64,000 nt of DNA. Origin: Lota lota (Eukaryota; Chordata; Actinopteri; Gadiformes; Lotidae). Position 1 is the first letter of the stretch; every line of letters begins with the position of its first letter. The notes below the pieces were generated by a model, which was not told the origin of the DNA, made no database searches, and was given only the letters and a program-made list of their open reading frames with translations. A program made the translations under genes and the position numbers. Below, in pieces: positions 49,401 to 62,993 of the stretch. The stretch lies in assembly GCA_026745465.1 (NCBI GenBank), contig JACYXH010000212.1, positions 1,457,001 through 1,521,000 of the forward strand, in the 5' to 3' direction.

Positions 49401-50023
49401 TATTTCTAAAGATGAGCTGTTGTCCCTGGTTCATGACTCTGGAGGAACGACCTGTATTAACGTTGAACCAGGTGTACTTAGCTGCTGGGTTGGCATCACT
49501 GCTGCAGCTCAGAGTCACTGAACTGCCCTCCTTTATTTCACCAGAGGGACTCACGGTCACTGAGGGGGTCTTTGGAGCGTCTGTTAACAGTTACATTTCA
49601 TTAATTATATAAAATACCAGCAGTTTGGGTCCATCATAGTAAATCTACATGTAGTTCTTTACCCTAAAAGGTCCATTACATCTGGTATCATGTCAGTGCA
49701 CTGGGGAGTGGACTTACACACTAAAGGAGAGTGGAGATCGTATCCTCTAACAGCACATGAAAAGCTGTCTTCAGACTGAATGTAGGCCCTGTAGTTCACT
49801 CCCTGTCTTACATTCTGTCCATTCCTGAACCAGATGTATGGAGGGTCACCAGCTAGACCACACATACTGTGACACTCCAGCTCTGTCCAGGTAGGATTGG
49901 TAGACTGAGGAAAGGACACCTTCACCTGGAGATCTGGGTGTAAGAACATGTTCCACACAATTATAAAAAATAATGAAGACAACGCACAACACAAACCTTC
50001 TAGAACCCCCCCCCCCCCCCCTC

Positions 50024-50054
<31 letters not shown>

Positions 50055-51840
50055 ACATACGTACACATACACACATACACACACTAGACTCATCATAGTT
50101 TACCTGTTACAGATAACTTCACTCCAGGGTCTCCAGTATATTCCCCACCTGGTTGGTTTGTGGTGAATCTAAACTTGTAGACAACAGAGTCACTCGTTCT
50201 CAGGTGTTTGATTCTCAGGGTACATGTTCCATAACATCTGAACCCTTTACATCTGACCTCTCCACAGCTGTATTCAACACGACCTGTATAGTCTGTATCA
50301 CTTAGCAGATCAACAGGCTGATGGCGTTCTCCTTTAGTAAACCACAGTGTTGTGACTGTGGTAGGGGGGTACTGTATGTTGGCAGGGTATTCATAAGTGC
50401 AGCTGATGTTAACCGTTGCTCCTCTTAAAGCGCAGACTTTACTAGAAGAGTAAATAACTGTCCAGGCATCATTACTCTGAAGCGCTGTGAAAAAACAAAC
50501 ACATCTCATTGAGAATGAACACAGAGGTTCAGCTGATGAAAAGATCAGAAGATACATAAAGAGATGGAGGCTGGTGGGTGGAGATGGAAACTACAGATAC
50601 ATGATGACCACTGAGCTGTGAGAGGAACCTTCCAGAACCTCATGTGACACCAGTGGCGTAGCCAGGGGATTCATATTTTCAATTCAGTCCATTTTTATTT
50701 TTGTTTGAATCAAAATGAAGATTGGGTTATTAAGTTAAAACTGCATTTTTATAATTTGCAATTGCAACAGGTTATGCCGTTCATTGAAATTAAGCCATGA
50801 AAAATTTACAATAAGGGTACATTATTTAACCATTAATTAACATTAGTTCATGCAGTAATAAGCAAACACTAACAGTTAATTACGGTAGTGTAGGCTGCTA
50901 GGCTGTGTAGTCTCTGTCGGCCTCGGCCCTGTAGTCTATGTGCTTCTTTTGTGGCCTTGTGACTATAAGCTTTGTAATTACTTAGATGTGGAGACAAGGA
51001 ATGTAGAGCAGAGGAGGTGAGGAGAGGAGACAAGGAAAGGATTGGAGACAAGGATAGGTAAGGGGGATTTAGGAGTAGTGGTGAGGAGACAAGGTAAGGA
51101 GAGGAGAAGAGTGAAGACAAGGAAGAGAGGAGAGGAGACAAACAGAGGAGAGCAGACAAGGAGAGGAGAGGAGAGAAGACAAGGAGAGGAAACAAGGAGA
51201 GGAGAGGAGAGAAGAGAAGAGAGAAGAGAGGACAGGAGAAGGCATGCAGTGTCTACCATATCACTGAATCAGAATTACAAAAATTGCAGCAGAAGATTGA
51301 TATGTCATGTCTAAATCATTATCAATAGAATAAATGGGGGAAAACAGTAGATTTCAACATCTATCTTTTTCAAAAAGTAACAAAATTAACCCTTTGATCT
51401 TGTATATAGTTCAGGTTTTCCTAGCAACCAGGAAATGGCCAAAGATACTCAAATGCAAATATTTATTCTGTAAAATGATTCACAGAGTATTGTGATCTAA
51501 AAACCCATACAGTACTTTCACTACAAGAGGCTGTATACATCTTGCAGTGAAGTGGTCTTTTCCAATGACTAATGAACCATAACTGAACTATATAAAGGGG
51601 ACCTTTCTCTATTCTAGTGGTCTGTTCAACCAAACACAGCGTTCTAGAGGGTAATTCTTTAATGTTGTATTTACTATTATTCTATCTTCATCATGCTGTG
51701 GTTTCACCCTTTCCTCGTTCCAGTTGCTTGGTTGTCATGGTATTGAAACAGTTCAACTAAATGTTCACAATGTAAATGAACCAACCTGGTACTGACAGAA
51801 GGAAAGCTAGAAATCCTCTTGCTGCTGATCTTAAATTCAT
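43441..51840 (-). CDS. Gene G: seven-Ig CD22-like receptor
   Basis: Exons: signal 51786-51840; V 50104-50484; second Ig 49718-49933; C2 49314-49580, 48566-48832, 47951-48217, 47343-47603 and 46859-47113; TM 46651-46777; basic exon 46513-46573; tail exon 43445-43578. All are open and phase-compatible. The V domain has the E-strand Cys (TCTLRI) and F-strand YKFRF. The C2 domains are of different subtypes (LVQTELRT, DARNELGT, EARNELGT, HTENKYGH, QAHSAIGL), a mosaic shared with gene E. The usual C-terminal exon has been deleted. If the tail donor is then left unspliced, the protein ends SLSENQ at TAA 43441, giving about 764 residues. It is predicted as a type I inhibitory receptor. A 1.73-kb solo LTR lies 0.5 kb upstream. 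Confidence 0.8.
44344..45990 (-). mobile_element. LINE reverse-transcriptase relic in gene G tail intron (longer copy)
   Basis: Counterpart of the gene C copy, with the same RT core relics and internal deletion. Confidence 0.76.
48847..49136. repeat. SINE/LINE-end-like dispersed element in gene G intron
   Basis: Same element between C2 exons 48566-48832 and 49314-49580, more diverged (AGAATAAGAATCAG start, duplicated GTAGTGGTAGTGG). Confidence 0.6.
50007..50085 (+). repeat. Poly-C and (CA)n tract, V-Ig2 intron of gene G
   Basis: A run of C (interrupted by one T), then CA with CATACGTACACATAC interruptions. No LTR is inserted here. Confidence 0.9.
50990..51240 (+). repeat. Purine minisatellite, signal intron of gene G (longest)
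   Basis: About 250 bp of GGAGAGGAGACAA units, expanded by roughly 50 bp relative to gene F. Confidence 0.87.
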
Positions 51841-51880
51841 AGTGAGTCCTCTCCTCTCTCACTCTGTTGTTCTGGGGAGA

Positions 51881-51890
51881 TATTTAAATA
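51881..51890 (-). promoter_or_regulatory. TATA-like element of gene G
   Basis: TATTTAAATA lies 41 bases upstream of the ATG at 51840. The retrovirus-like LTR at 52389-54118 is within 550 bases of the ATG but points away from the gene (its TATAAAA and AATAAA are on the plus strand). Confidence 0.38.
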
Positions 51891-52288
51891 CACCTGCAAG
51901 TAAAAAATATAATTTAAAAGGTCATGCAAGTTCAAATATATCAGTTTTCAATCCACAACAATGTAATCCACAACTCTATGAATTATTTTTGGTAAGCATT
52001 GAAATAAAAGTTAAGAAAATACAACCTGTTACGGTAGAAGGTGAAGCTGGTGTTTCATCTAGTCTGTGGTTCCAGTTCATCATGCACTTTTGTTTTTTTA
52101 ACGGAAACCAAAAAAAGACTTCCTCTTCACACCATGGTTAGCAGCAGAATGAACAGAAGCCTGGTAACTACTGGGCCTAAAACATAGAATCACCGTTTTA
52201 GACCACAATGAACGATACAAAGTTCCTGCATGTTTCATTCTTGCAATTTTATTGTATTTTGTATTAATCTTCTCTCCTACTGCTCATA

Positions 52289-52390
<102 letters not shown>

Positions 52391-52831
52391 TCAAGTAATG
52401 TTGATTCATCGGTGTCCAGATATATTAGAAGGTATGGGGCGTAAGGGATGTTACTCTTTATTAATCACATTCTATATAAACCTAAGCATTGTTTTATCAT
52501 AACTATAGGCGCGCTTAAAAGTAATACACTGGTCATGCATCAATGTATGTTTTACTATAACACTGTGCAACCCTATGGGAAGCTATAACCAATAACCAAT
52601 GAACACTGTATGTTTTACTGTATACCCATCTGTATGTCATACTGCGTAACCATACATACTATAAGTAATGCACTAGCTACAATGCTGAAGCACTCGGGAG
52701 TATCTTATAAAATGAAGAAACACTTTATGATACGAGAAGTACATGTACTGCATCCAATGTTAGTAAGCCCGGTTGGCATGTGCAAACTATTCTATGTCTA
52801 GAGATAGTATAACACTGTTAACTAAGGGTAC

Positions 52832-53083
52832 ATGGGGTCACCATTCAGGTCTGGTGTGACTTACAGGTCTCTGAGGATAATTACTGTTTTATGTATTATG
52901 GCATACGTGGGGTGTTGTTATTGTTTGGAACATAACTTAATTGGTTTACTTGGGAAAGTTGGCCTTGCCTGTGAGGGTTTGATGAGTACTGATAAGATCA
53001 CCAAAATAACGAGTAGATTAGCTGACATCAGCAGAAAAACACCAGCTGCGGTTCGTGTAAGGACAAAATGGAGGATAGCATAG
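52832..53083 (+). CDS. Small ORF within U3 of the long LTR (83 aa)
   Basis: ATG to stop, with a hydrophobic stretch (IITVLCIMAYVGCCYC) near residues 17-32 followed by a hydrophilic end rich in Arg and Lys. It could be the tail of an internal gene that once overlapped U3, or chance. I do not recognise it. Confidence 0.25.
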   Translation: MGSPFRSGVTYRSLRIITVLCIMAYVGCCYCLEHNLIGLLGKVGLACEGLMSTDKITKITSRLADISRKTPAAVRVRTKWRIA

Positions 53084-53271
53084 GTGAGGTCAGCATAACT
53101 AAGTTATGACAGCACAACGAATAAATCCATAAAAGGGCATGAAAAGGGCAAAACCATATCTGCTCCAATAGAAGGGCGTAAAATGGGCAGAGGCATACGC
53201 TCTATAAAACAGCCTGACCGGGGTAGGAATAGAGAGGACTCCTAGCCACGGCGGCTCCGTGCCGGACGGCC

Positions 53272-53523
53272 ATGCCGGACGGCCACCTAAAGTCCGGAGA
53301 AGAAGAAATACTAAAAAGACTTAGAAAGATTTCAGAAAATAGGAGAAGAGAGTTTCTTCTCAAAACTTCTATCAGCCGCGCATTTTTACCAGAAGCTAGC
53401 CTTGACCGCCCACCCTCCGAAGAGAGGATTCCTCCCTTAGCCCTAAGAAGCTATGAAGGCTTACAGCTGCGGGCCCACCGAAGAATTAGAAGAAAAAAAA
53501 ATGTACTGAAAAAAATAATATAA
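53272..53523 (+). CDS. Small basic ORF within R of the long LTR (83 aa)
   Basis: Starts about 65 bases after the TATA box, in a GC-rich GCCGGACGGCC repeat, and ends RRIRRKKNVLKKII. Lys/Arg-rich and hydrophilic throughout. Its position in the expected 5' leader is unusual for a conserved gene. No family is recognised. Confidence 0.3.
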   Translation: MPDGHLKSGEEEILKRLRKISENRRREFLLKTSISRAFLPEASLDRPPSEERIPPLALRSYEGLQLRAHRRIRRKKNVLKKII

Positions 53524-54117
53524 CTTTTTCGGCCATGTTCCACAAAGGGATTTTTTCCCTTTCTCCTCGGCAATTGATATGGCTCCACCCCACAAGTAAG
53601 CCATATGTGTGATCGTTGTTTTAAACTTTTCTTTAAATTACTTATAGAAAGTATCCTTTTTATTATTCTATTTTTTCCCTTTTACTTTTTATTGAGGGTA
53701 TTTTTAGCTTTATGCAAGGTTCCCCCCTGTAATCTGCAAGTTTATCAACTAATAAAATCATTTTAACCATTTTTCATTGGACAACGCCCTCTTCTTTCGG
53801 ACAACGGTAGAGACGGAACAAGCATCGTGATTCTAAGAGGTTACTTAGTCCTCATTCAAGAAACATATCCCTAGAGTTCTTTTTCCAAACTCTTAAACAA
53901 TCCCAGCAAACTTCCAAGTGCACGGGTCCCAGAGGAGAGCTACTACACAGACGCGATCGGCAGCCACGGTCCTGGCCAGGGTTATGCCCAGGGGTGGGGC
54001 GCCGGAGTGAGCGGGGTAGGTGTCTGGTATACAGTAGTTAGGGGCTGGGCGAATCTCCTCACCAGCTTGTCCACAACCGTTACAGGATAACAAGCTTCAC
54101 ATAGTGACGGATCTAAC

Positions 54118-55598
<1,481 letters not shown>

Positions 55599-58500
55599 TT
55601 ACATCTCTGAGGTTTCTCCCATCTCTGTCTGGTCCTGGTCCCTGAAAGAAGACAGAGGAGATATGAACTTCAGTCTCCCTGTAAGGCAGATCCATTGGGT
55701 TGATTAAGTCCCAAAGTATAGAGTCTACTTTGACCACAGAGTAAAGGACCTCATCTGTCTGGTCTGATTGGACACGGGATCCAGCCAAACAGCGAGACAC
55801 TTACTGGTTCTCTGAGAGAGAGGTGTGGATGCTGGCATAGTGCTGGGCGTCCTGCTCTTCTATTGGTTCTCTCTGTGCTGCAGGAGCCAAGCGATTGGTC
55901 AGAGCTGAGACGTTTTCATTCACAGGAACAGGAAGTAGCTGATGGGGAGTGAGCACAGAAGAGTACTATTAGAAAAAGCTTGACACTTTCTGAAGACAGT
56001 CCTGAAGGTCCATGTGTTTCTGGTTCATTTAGAGACCCTTAGTGGTGACTAGTGGTCCCACCATGCAGGCTGCTGTAGGCCTCACTACTACATTTTTTGG
56101 TTTTTGTGATAAACCACTGTACCAGGCTGGGCATGCACAATCATAAAGGCATAATCCTACTGAATCCTAACCTGTTACCAGTAAGGCTTCCGCATAAAGA
56201 AGCAACTTGCAGTCAACAGCACCTATCATATTATTGACATACATCAAATATAAAACAGGGCCAAGAATTTATCCCTGGGGCACCACAGGTCAACTCTCTG
56301 GCCACTGATACTATCTCTCTTACATTGCTTACAATCATCTTCCTGTCAAACAGGATTCAAACCACTCTATTGATGTGTCACTTTGCCCTAAACATTAAGT
56401 GAGTCAACTAAATGGTGTGGTGTAATGTATCAGAAGCCTTGAGTAGATCTAAAAGGACCATTCCAGTGGAATTGCCTCTATTGCCTCCCATCTTTATCTC
56501 ATAATAAACCAGCTGAGTGAGACAAGTGTCTGTGTAATATGCCTTCCTGAGCCAGACTGTAGACACATGGTCTGTGCTTCCTGTGCTGGCTTACTGTCCT
56601 GGTCAAAACTCTCAATGATAGAGCGACCATCATATCCAGATTCCAAAGGCAAATGAGACAAAACCAAAGCCACAGTAGTGAAGAAAGTGTTGAAGTGATA
56701 ATCCATCTTTGTTATGTTGTGACACATAATGCCATCAGTATTTAAACTTGATCGGTTTCATCTTTATTTTAATAGATGAGCCCATCTGCTTCAACACTTT
56801 CCATAGTTTTTGGGGCAGACAAAAATTTGGATTAACTGCATCTTTATAATATCCAGCTTTGGTTTAGCTTTGTTTTATATCTTGTCTGGTTTTTAAAGGT
56901 TTCGTACTGATCATGAAATTGCTACATTTTTAAAGCGTTAAAGTATTTATAGAGAACAGTCTAAAATCTCACTGGTAATCCATGTTGCTGTCTGCTGTTT
57001 AACTCTTCTTTGCATCATAGGAGTTAGTGCATCAAGCATCTATGAATAATGTTCTTTATAGATAGATGATATGTCCTCACTGTCACAGTCTAGTAATCCT
57101 GAGCGATCCTTCTCCCTTAATGTGTGATTAAATCACTCTTTTGAGGAACTCTTCATGGAACACATGATGCAGTTGTTTCTCTGTTCAAGCGCACTTTCAG
57201 GATTTAAAGGGTGCAAAAAAAGACCAGGTGATCATTAATGCCAACGTTTAAAACAACTGACTGAAATATTTGGTTTACCATCATAAAATCTAGAAACGTA
57301 TAGTATAAAAATCACCAAGTAAGATTTCACTCTCTTCCTGTAAAAACATTAGGATCGTCAGGTAAGATACACTCTCTTCCTGTAAAATGTCAACATAAGT
57401 TATCTCTAGTTCTGAATTTTCCAAATCAGGCTGAGGGTTTAACTTCAGATTATTTATGAGAATAGAGACACTGTGATGAACAGTCTCTCCTAGACACAGG
57501 GCTAGAGCAACAGAGAAGGACACTTGCTAAGGAAACAACTAGAAGTCTCTTGTGTGGTCTTGTGTTGTGGCCTCAGGGCATTTCCACCGTGTGTCTCAGT
57601 AAAGGATGGGTTAGTAATAAATGGCTTCCTGTGTCTCACCTCCTCCACGGTATCTGGCCTTCCTCCCTGTCCACGTGCTTTTCTGGAGGCCCTCTTTCTT
57701 CTGGTGAAGAGAACAGAGAGATGAAGAAGCAACAGGTGGAGTGAAGGAACGGAAAACGAGAAAGAGAATATCTCACCTCATCCAGAGGAAGACAAGGAGG
57801 AGTATGGTGGCCAGTAAGACAACAATGGATCTTACTGTTACTGTTGTTGTCTCTGATGATGTCACTGGTACATAGTCAGTTGATTTCATACACTGATAGC
57901 AAACTGCAACATAAATAGGGAAATGTTTCAGTGTGATTGTGACTGTGTGGAAGGTGAAAGTGTCTTTTAAATGAACAATTACCTTTAATTAACAAAAAGG
58001 TGGAATTATGAAGTCCGATTGCATTGTGAGCTTGGCAGTAATAGTTTCCCCCAAGCTCAAATGTGATATTAGTGATGGTGTAGTTCTGTCCTGATTCTTT
58101 CACTGAGTCGTCATGTTCCTTGAACCAGGTGTAGTTAGCTGCTGGGTTGGCATCACTGCTGCAGCTCAGAGTCACTGAACTGCCCTCCTCTATTTCACCA
58201 GAGGGACTCACGGTCACTGAGGGGGTCTTTGGAGTGTCTGTTAACAGTTACATTTGATTAATTATATAAAATACCAGCAGTTTGGGTCCATCATAGTAAA
58301 TCTACATGTAGTTCTTTACCCTAAAAGGTCCATTACATCTGGTATCATGTCAGTGTACTGGGGAGTGGACTTACACACTAAAGGAGAGTGGAGATCGTAT
58401 CCTCTAACAGCACATGAAAAGCTGTCTTCAGACTGAAAGTTGGCCCAGTAATACACTCCCTGTCCTACATTCTGTCCATTCCTGAACCAGATGTAGGGAG

Positions 58501-58668
58501 GGTCACCAGCTAGACCACACATACTGTGACACTCCAGCTCTGTCCAGGTAGGATCGGTAGGCTGAGGAAAGGACACCTTCACCTGGAGATCTGGGTCTGA
58601 GAACAAGTTACACACAATTATAAAAAATAATGAAGATAACGCACAACACAAACCTTCTAGAACCCCCC

Positions 58669-58727
<59 letters not shown>

Positions 58728-60280
58728 ACACTAGACTCATCATAGTTCACCTGTTACAGATAACTTCACTCCAGGGTCTCCAGTATATTCCCCACCTGGT
58801 TGGTTTGTGGGGAATCTAAACTTGTAGACAGCAGAGTCACTCGTTCTCAGGTCTTTGATTCTCAGGGTACATGTTCCATAACATCTGGACCCGGTACATC
58901 TGACCTCTCCACAGCTGTATTCAACACGACCTGTATAGTCTGTATCACTTAGCAGATCAACAGGCTGATGTTGGTCTCCTTTAGTAAACCACAGTGTTGT
59001 GACTGTGGTAGGGGGGTACTGTACGTTGGCAGGGTATTCATAAGTGCAGCTGATGTTAACGGTTGTTCCTCTTAAAGCACAGACATTACTAGAAGAGTAA
59101 ATAACTGTCCAGTCATCATTACTCTGAAGCGCTGTGAAAAAAAAACACATCTCATTGAGAATGAACACAGAGGTTCAGCTGATGAAAAGATCAGAAGATA
59201 CATAAGGAGATGGAGGCTGGTTGGTGGAGATGGAAACTAGATACATGATGACCACTGAGCTGTGAGAGCCTTCCAGAACATCATGTGACACCAGTGGCGT
59301 AGCCAGGGGGATTCAGGAATTATATTTTTATTTTTATGTGAATCAAAATGAAGATTGGGTTATTAAGTTCAAATATTTTTTTATAATTTGCAATTGCACC
59401 AGTTTACGCCATTCATTGAAACTAAGCCTTGAAAACTTTACAATAAGGGTACATTATGTAACCATTAATTAACATTAGTTCATGCAGTAATAAGCATACA
59501 CTAACAATTATTTACGGTAGTGTAGACTGCTAGGCTGTGTAGTCTCTGTAGGCCTCGGCCCTGTAGTCTATGTGCTTCTTTTGTGGCCATGTGACTATAA
59601 GCTTTGTAATTACTTAGATGTGGAGACATGGAATGTAGAGGTGAGGAGGTGAGGAGAGGAGACAAGGAAAGGAGAGGAGACAAGGAGAGGAGAGCAGGAG
59701 AGAGGAGAGAGGACAGGAGTTTTGCAGTGTCTACCATATCACTGAATCAGAATTACCACATTGCAGCAGAAGATTGATATGCCATGTCTAAATCTAAATC
59801 TTTCTAAAAGTCAAAAAGTAACTAAAGTAACCCTTTGATCTTTTAATTGTTCAGGTTTGCCTAGCAACAAGGAAATGGCCAACAAAACTCAAATGAAAAT
59901 ATATCTTTTGTCAAATAATTCACAGAGTGTTTTGATCTAAAAACCCGTACAGTACTTTCACTACAAGAGGCTGTGTACAACTTGCAGTGAAGTGGTCTTT
60001 TCCAATGACTAATGAACCATAACTGAACTATATAAAGGGGACCGTTCTCTATTCTAGTGGTCTGTTCAACCAAACACAGCGTTCTAGAGGGTGATTCTTT
60101 AATGTTGTATTTACTATTATTCTATCTTCAATATGCTGTGGTTTCACCCTCTCCTCGTTCCAGATGCTTGGTTGTCATGTTATTGAAACAGTTCAACTAA
60201 ATGTTCACAATGTAAATGAACCAACCTGGTACTGACAGAAGGAAAGCTAGAAATCCTCTTGCTGCTGATCTTAAATTCAT
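55599..60280 (-). CDS. Gene H: complete three-Ig CD22-like receptor
   Basis: Exons: signal 60226-60280; V 58751-59131; second Ig 58375-58590; single C2 57983-58237 (YTPKTP, YTWFKEHDDS, NYYCQAHN); TM 57777-57903; basic exon 57640-57700; tail exon 55805-55938; C-terminal exon 55599-55641 (DQDQTEMGETSEM-type, TAA). The coding exons sum to 1272 bp, 423 residues, with every splice phase matching, which is the best internal support for the whole gene model. The V domain has the Siglec pattern (ISCTYEY, TCTLRI, YKFRFPTN). The tail has lost the Grb2-type tyrosine (VNENV) but keeps HYASIH. It is the first gene at the 5' end of the array and the only full-length copy with one C2 domain. Confidence 0.83.
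56105..57215 (-). mobile_element. LINE reverse-transcriptase relic in gene H tail intron (3' part deleted)
   Basis: Keeps the RT core half (YVNDMIGAV region near 56225, then FFTTVALVLSHLP upstream) but lacks the C-terminal part found in other copies. A deletion at about 56090 joins the tail-side intron directly to TTTTTGTGATAAACC. Confidence 0.7.
58663..58735 (+). repeat. Poly-C and (CA)n tract, V-Ig2 intron of gene H
   Basis: A run of about 22 C residues followed by CA units. Confidence 0.9.
59625..59720 (+). repeat. Purine minisatellite, signal intron of gene H (shortest)
   Basis: About 95 bp of the same purine repeat. Confidence 0.83.
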
Positions 60281-60320
60281 AGTGAGTCCTCTCCTCTCTC
60301 ACTCTGTTGTTCAGGGGAGA

Positions 60321-60330
60321 TATTTAAATA
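60321..60330 (-). promoter_or_regulatory. TATA-like element of gene H
   Basis: TATTTAAATA lies 41 bases upstream of the ATG at 60280. Confidence 0.38.
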
Positions 60331-60734
60331 CACCTGCAAGTAAAAAATATAATTAAAAAGGTCATGCAAGTTCAAATATATCAGTTTTCAATACACAACA
60401 ATGTAATCCACCACTTTATGAATTACGTTTGGTAAGCATTGAAATAAAGTTAAGAAAATACAACCTGTTACAGTAGAAGGTGAAGCTGGTATGTCATCTA
60501 TTCTGTGGTTCCAGTTCATCATGCACTTTTGTTCGTTTTAACAGAAACCGAAAAAAAAGACTTCCTTTTCACACCATGGTTAGCAGCAGAATGAACAGAA
60601 GCCTGGTAACTACTGGGCCTAGAACATAGAATCACCTTTTTAGACCACAATAAACGATACAAAGTTCCTGCATGTTTCATTCTTCAAATGTTCTTGTATT
60701 TTGTATTCATCTTCTCTCCTACTACTCATAACTC

Positions 60735-60748
60735 GCACACACAAACAC

Positions 60749-60790
<42 letters not shown>

Positions 60791-60796
60791 ACACAA
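60735..60796 (+). repeat. (CA)n microsatellite
   Basis: Short CA tract upstream of gene H. Confidence 0.93.
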
Positions 60797-61946
60797 TAGC
60801 GTTGCAACGTTTCACCTTTAGTCAAGTCTGGTTTCGTATGTGGCTTACCTCATCCTATCCTCAGGATGTGGGACAGCACAACTCTAGAGAGAAGATCACA
60901 CTGTGTGCCACTGAAACGAAATGAACTTTTTTATTAAACAATAGTTTCCACATAGACAATTTCCATCATTAGACATTTATACAATAAAGCGATCCAAAAA
61001 CCCTCCCTCCCTCCCTCCTTCCCACCCCATTCTTCACGATAAAACAAAACAAAGAGAATAAAAAAAGAAAAGAAAACTAACAGTAAACTAACAGAAAAGA
61101 AGTAGAATGAGTACTTTCCAAATCAGTTGGCTTTCCTCTCACCACATAGGTTAGCTTCTCTAGTGCCAGGCTGGATGACATTCAACACCCACATACCAGG
61201 ACTAGGTCTGTCCATACTTTACCACATCAATGCAATTACTCTTGGAGGAGACACATTAATAAGGGTTTCTTTACTTTGCTATACTGAAATTATATTGAAA
61301 TATGAACTTAGATATACCTCAACTCTGGAGAGATGAACACTCATGTGTTCACTAGTGATTATATATGATTCCTTGGAGACATCGTTTGATAAACCAATCA
61401 CTTTTAATGTGTAGTCTCTCCAAAACAAAAGTATATTTTTTGTATAGTATATTTGTACTTATAAGTACTTCTATACAGCTATTTGACAAAACGGAACAAA
61501 ATTGTATTTTAATTTTCAAGATGAACCTTTTGAATAGTTTTCTACACAGATGACTAATTGGTAAATGTTAGCTGGCTTACCTCTCTTCTCAGTGATGGTG
61601 GGGCCTGAGTAGAACGATTTATATTGCTCTTAATCACAGTTACAGTCTCAAAGGGCTTCACAGGCCCACATTATAGGAATCTAAATACTGGCTAAGCCTA
61701 CTGAAAACTCATTTCTAATCATCTACTTAATGTAGAAGCGTGTGTTACGACTAGGCCTACCTCAGGCTAACGTGACCGTAGATGGAGACAACACAGTAAA
61801 ATTAGTCATTTATTTAAAAACAATTCAAATCAACAGATATCAGAATGAGGCATGGAAGTCAGTCTTTTTGTTGATAATGTAAGCTTCAGGTAAGATAACC
61901 TATAAATGGTCCAATGTGATTGGATGCTTTCATATTCAAAAATATG
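60797..61946. other. Array-type flank upstream of gene H
   Basis: Same order of modules as the other intergenic regions (poly-A-rich stretch, one minisatellite unit, TTACGACTAGGCC block, AGGTAAGATAACC), but it breaks off at 61938 before any tail exon. A further gene once lay, or still lies elsewhere, to the right. Confidence 0.6.
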
Positions 61947-62225
61947 AACTTAGACCACAACTCTGGAGAGAAGAACACTCACCTGTTCACTAGTAAAATG
62001 ATGAACTTGGATTGACCTAAACTCTGGAGAGAAGAACACTCATGTGTTCACTAGTGAAATGATGAACTTAGATAGACCACAACTCTAGAGGTAAGAACAC
62101 TCATGTGTTCACTAGTGAAATGATGAACTTAGATAGACCACAACTCTAGAGGTAAGAACACTCATGTGTTCACTAGTGAAATGATGAACTTAGATAGACC
62201 TCAACTCCAGAGGTGGGAACACTCA
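61947..62225. repeat. 61-bp minisatellite at the array edge
   Basis: At least four units of ACACTCATGTGTTCACTAGTG / ATGATGAACTTAGATAGACC with period 61 (CATGTGTTC at 62041, 62102, 62163). The same unit occurs one to three times in every intergenic region. Confidence 0.88.
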
Positions 62226-62484
62226 TTTACATAAGAATAGACCATATATATTTAGTGCTATTAAGGACAATGACTATGCTTGTGTTATTACCACCTTATA
62301 AGGCCCATACTGATCAAAGCATATTAATATTGTTATTCATGTACAACAAATTCCTTACTTACTATCATTAAGCAGTAATTAGGAGTTTAGTGGGGGAAAA
62401 CACTTAGATAATATTTATGCTTATATAGAGCAAAGCATAGTTAGATCGTTATTAACTTTTCCCCAAGGTGCATGTGGGAGGAGA
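62226..62484. other. Non-array flank, no feature seen
   Basis: AT-rich unique-looking sequence between the minisatellite and the solo LTR. No exon of the array type. Confidence 0.5.
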
Positions 62485-62988
62485 TGTTAAGGAACAGAGC
62501 TTGGACCCAAACGCGAGACACCGAGACAGAGACAGAGATGGAACGGGGACGAAAGGAATTTATTTGCAAAGGTACAGGCAAGGGCAAGGCAGGCGGATGG
62601 TCAGGCAGGCAGAGGTTCGTTGGCAGGCGGGTGGCAGCCGGTCGAGGGACGTAGGCAGGCGGGTGGTCAGGCAGGCGAGTGGTCGTTCGCAGGGAAGGCA
62701 GTCAGACGAGCGGAGGCTGGAGTCGGGAGGACTAGAGAAGAAGGACAGGCGGGTTAGACAGGCAAGTACTGAGTACGAGAACTAGAGCGCTGGAACGAGG
62801 CACTGACTTGGAAAAGTGGAACTACGAACTGGCGCCGGCTGCTTGGAAATAGGGTGCGTTGATTACTGGATTGGAGACCGGAGTGTAGAGCGGAGTGCAC
62901 GTGGGTAATTTTTGGCAAAGAGGTAAACAAGGGCACGTGGGGAAGTGACAGCCGGCGCCACTAGGTGGTGGCAGAGGGTCACGTTACA
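62485..62988 (-). mobile_element. Solo LTR, Ty3/Gypsy-like, at array edge
   Basis: 504 bp, reading TGTAACGTGACCC...CTTAACA on the minus strand, clearly related to the LTR at 8806 (CACCTAGTGGCGCCGGCTG, CCACGTGC). It is flanked by a direct 5-bp duplication GGAGA at 62480-62484 and 62989-62993, a genuine integration footprint. Confidence 0.82.
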
Positions 62989-62993
62989 GGAGA

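Noticed and set aside
61947..62225. CRISPR-like spaced repeats
   Set aside because: The whole 61-bp unit repeats, with no variable spacers, in a vertebrate locus; it is a minisatellite.
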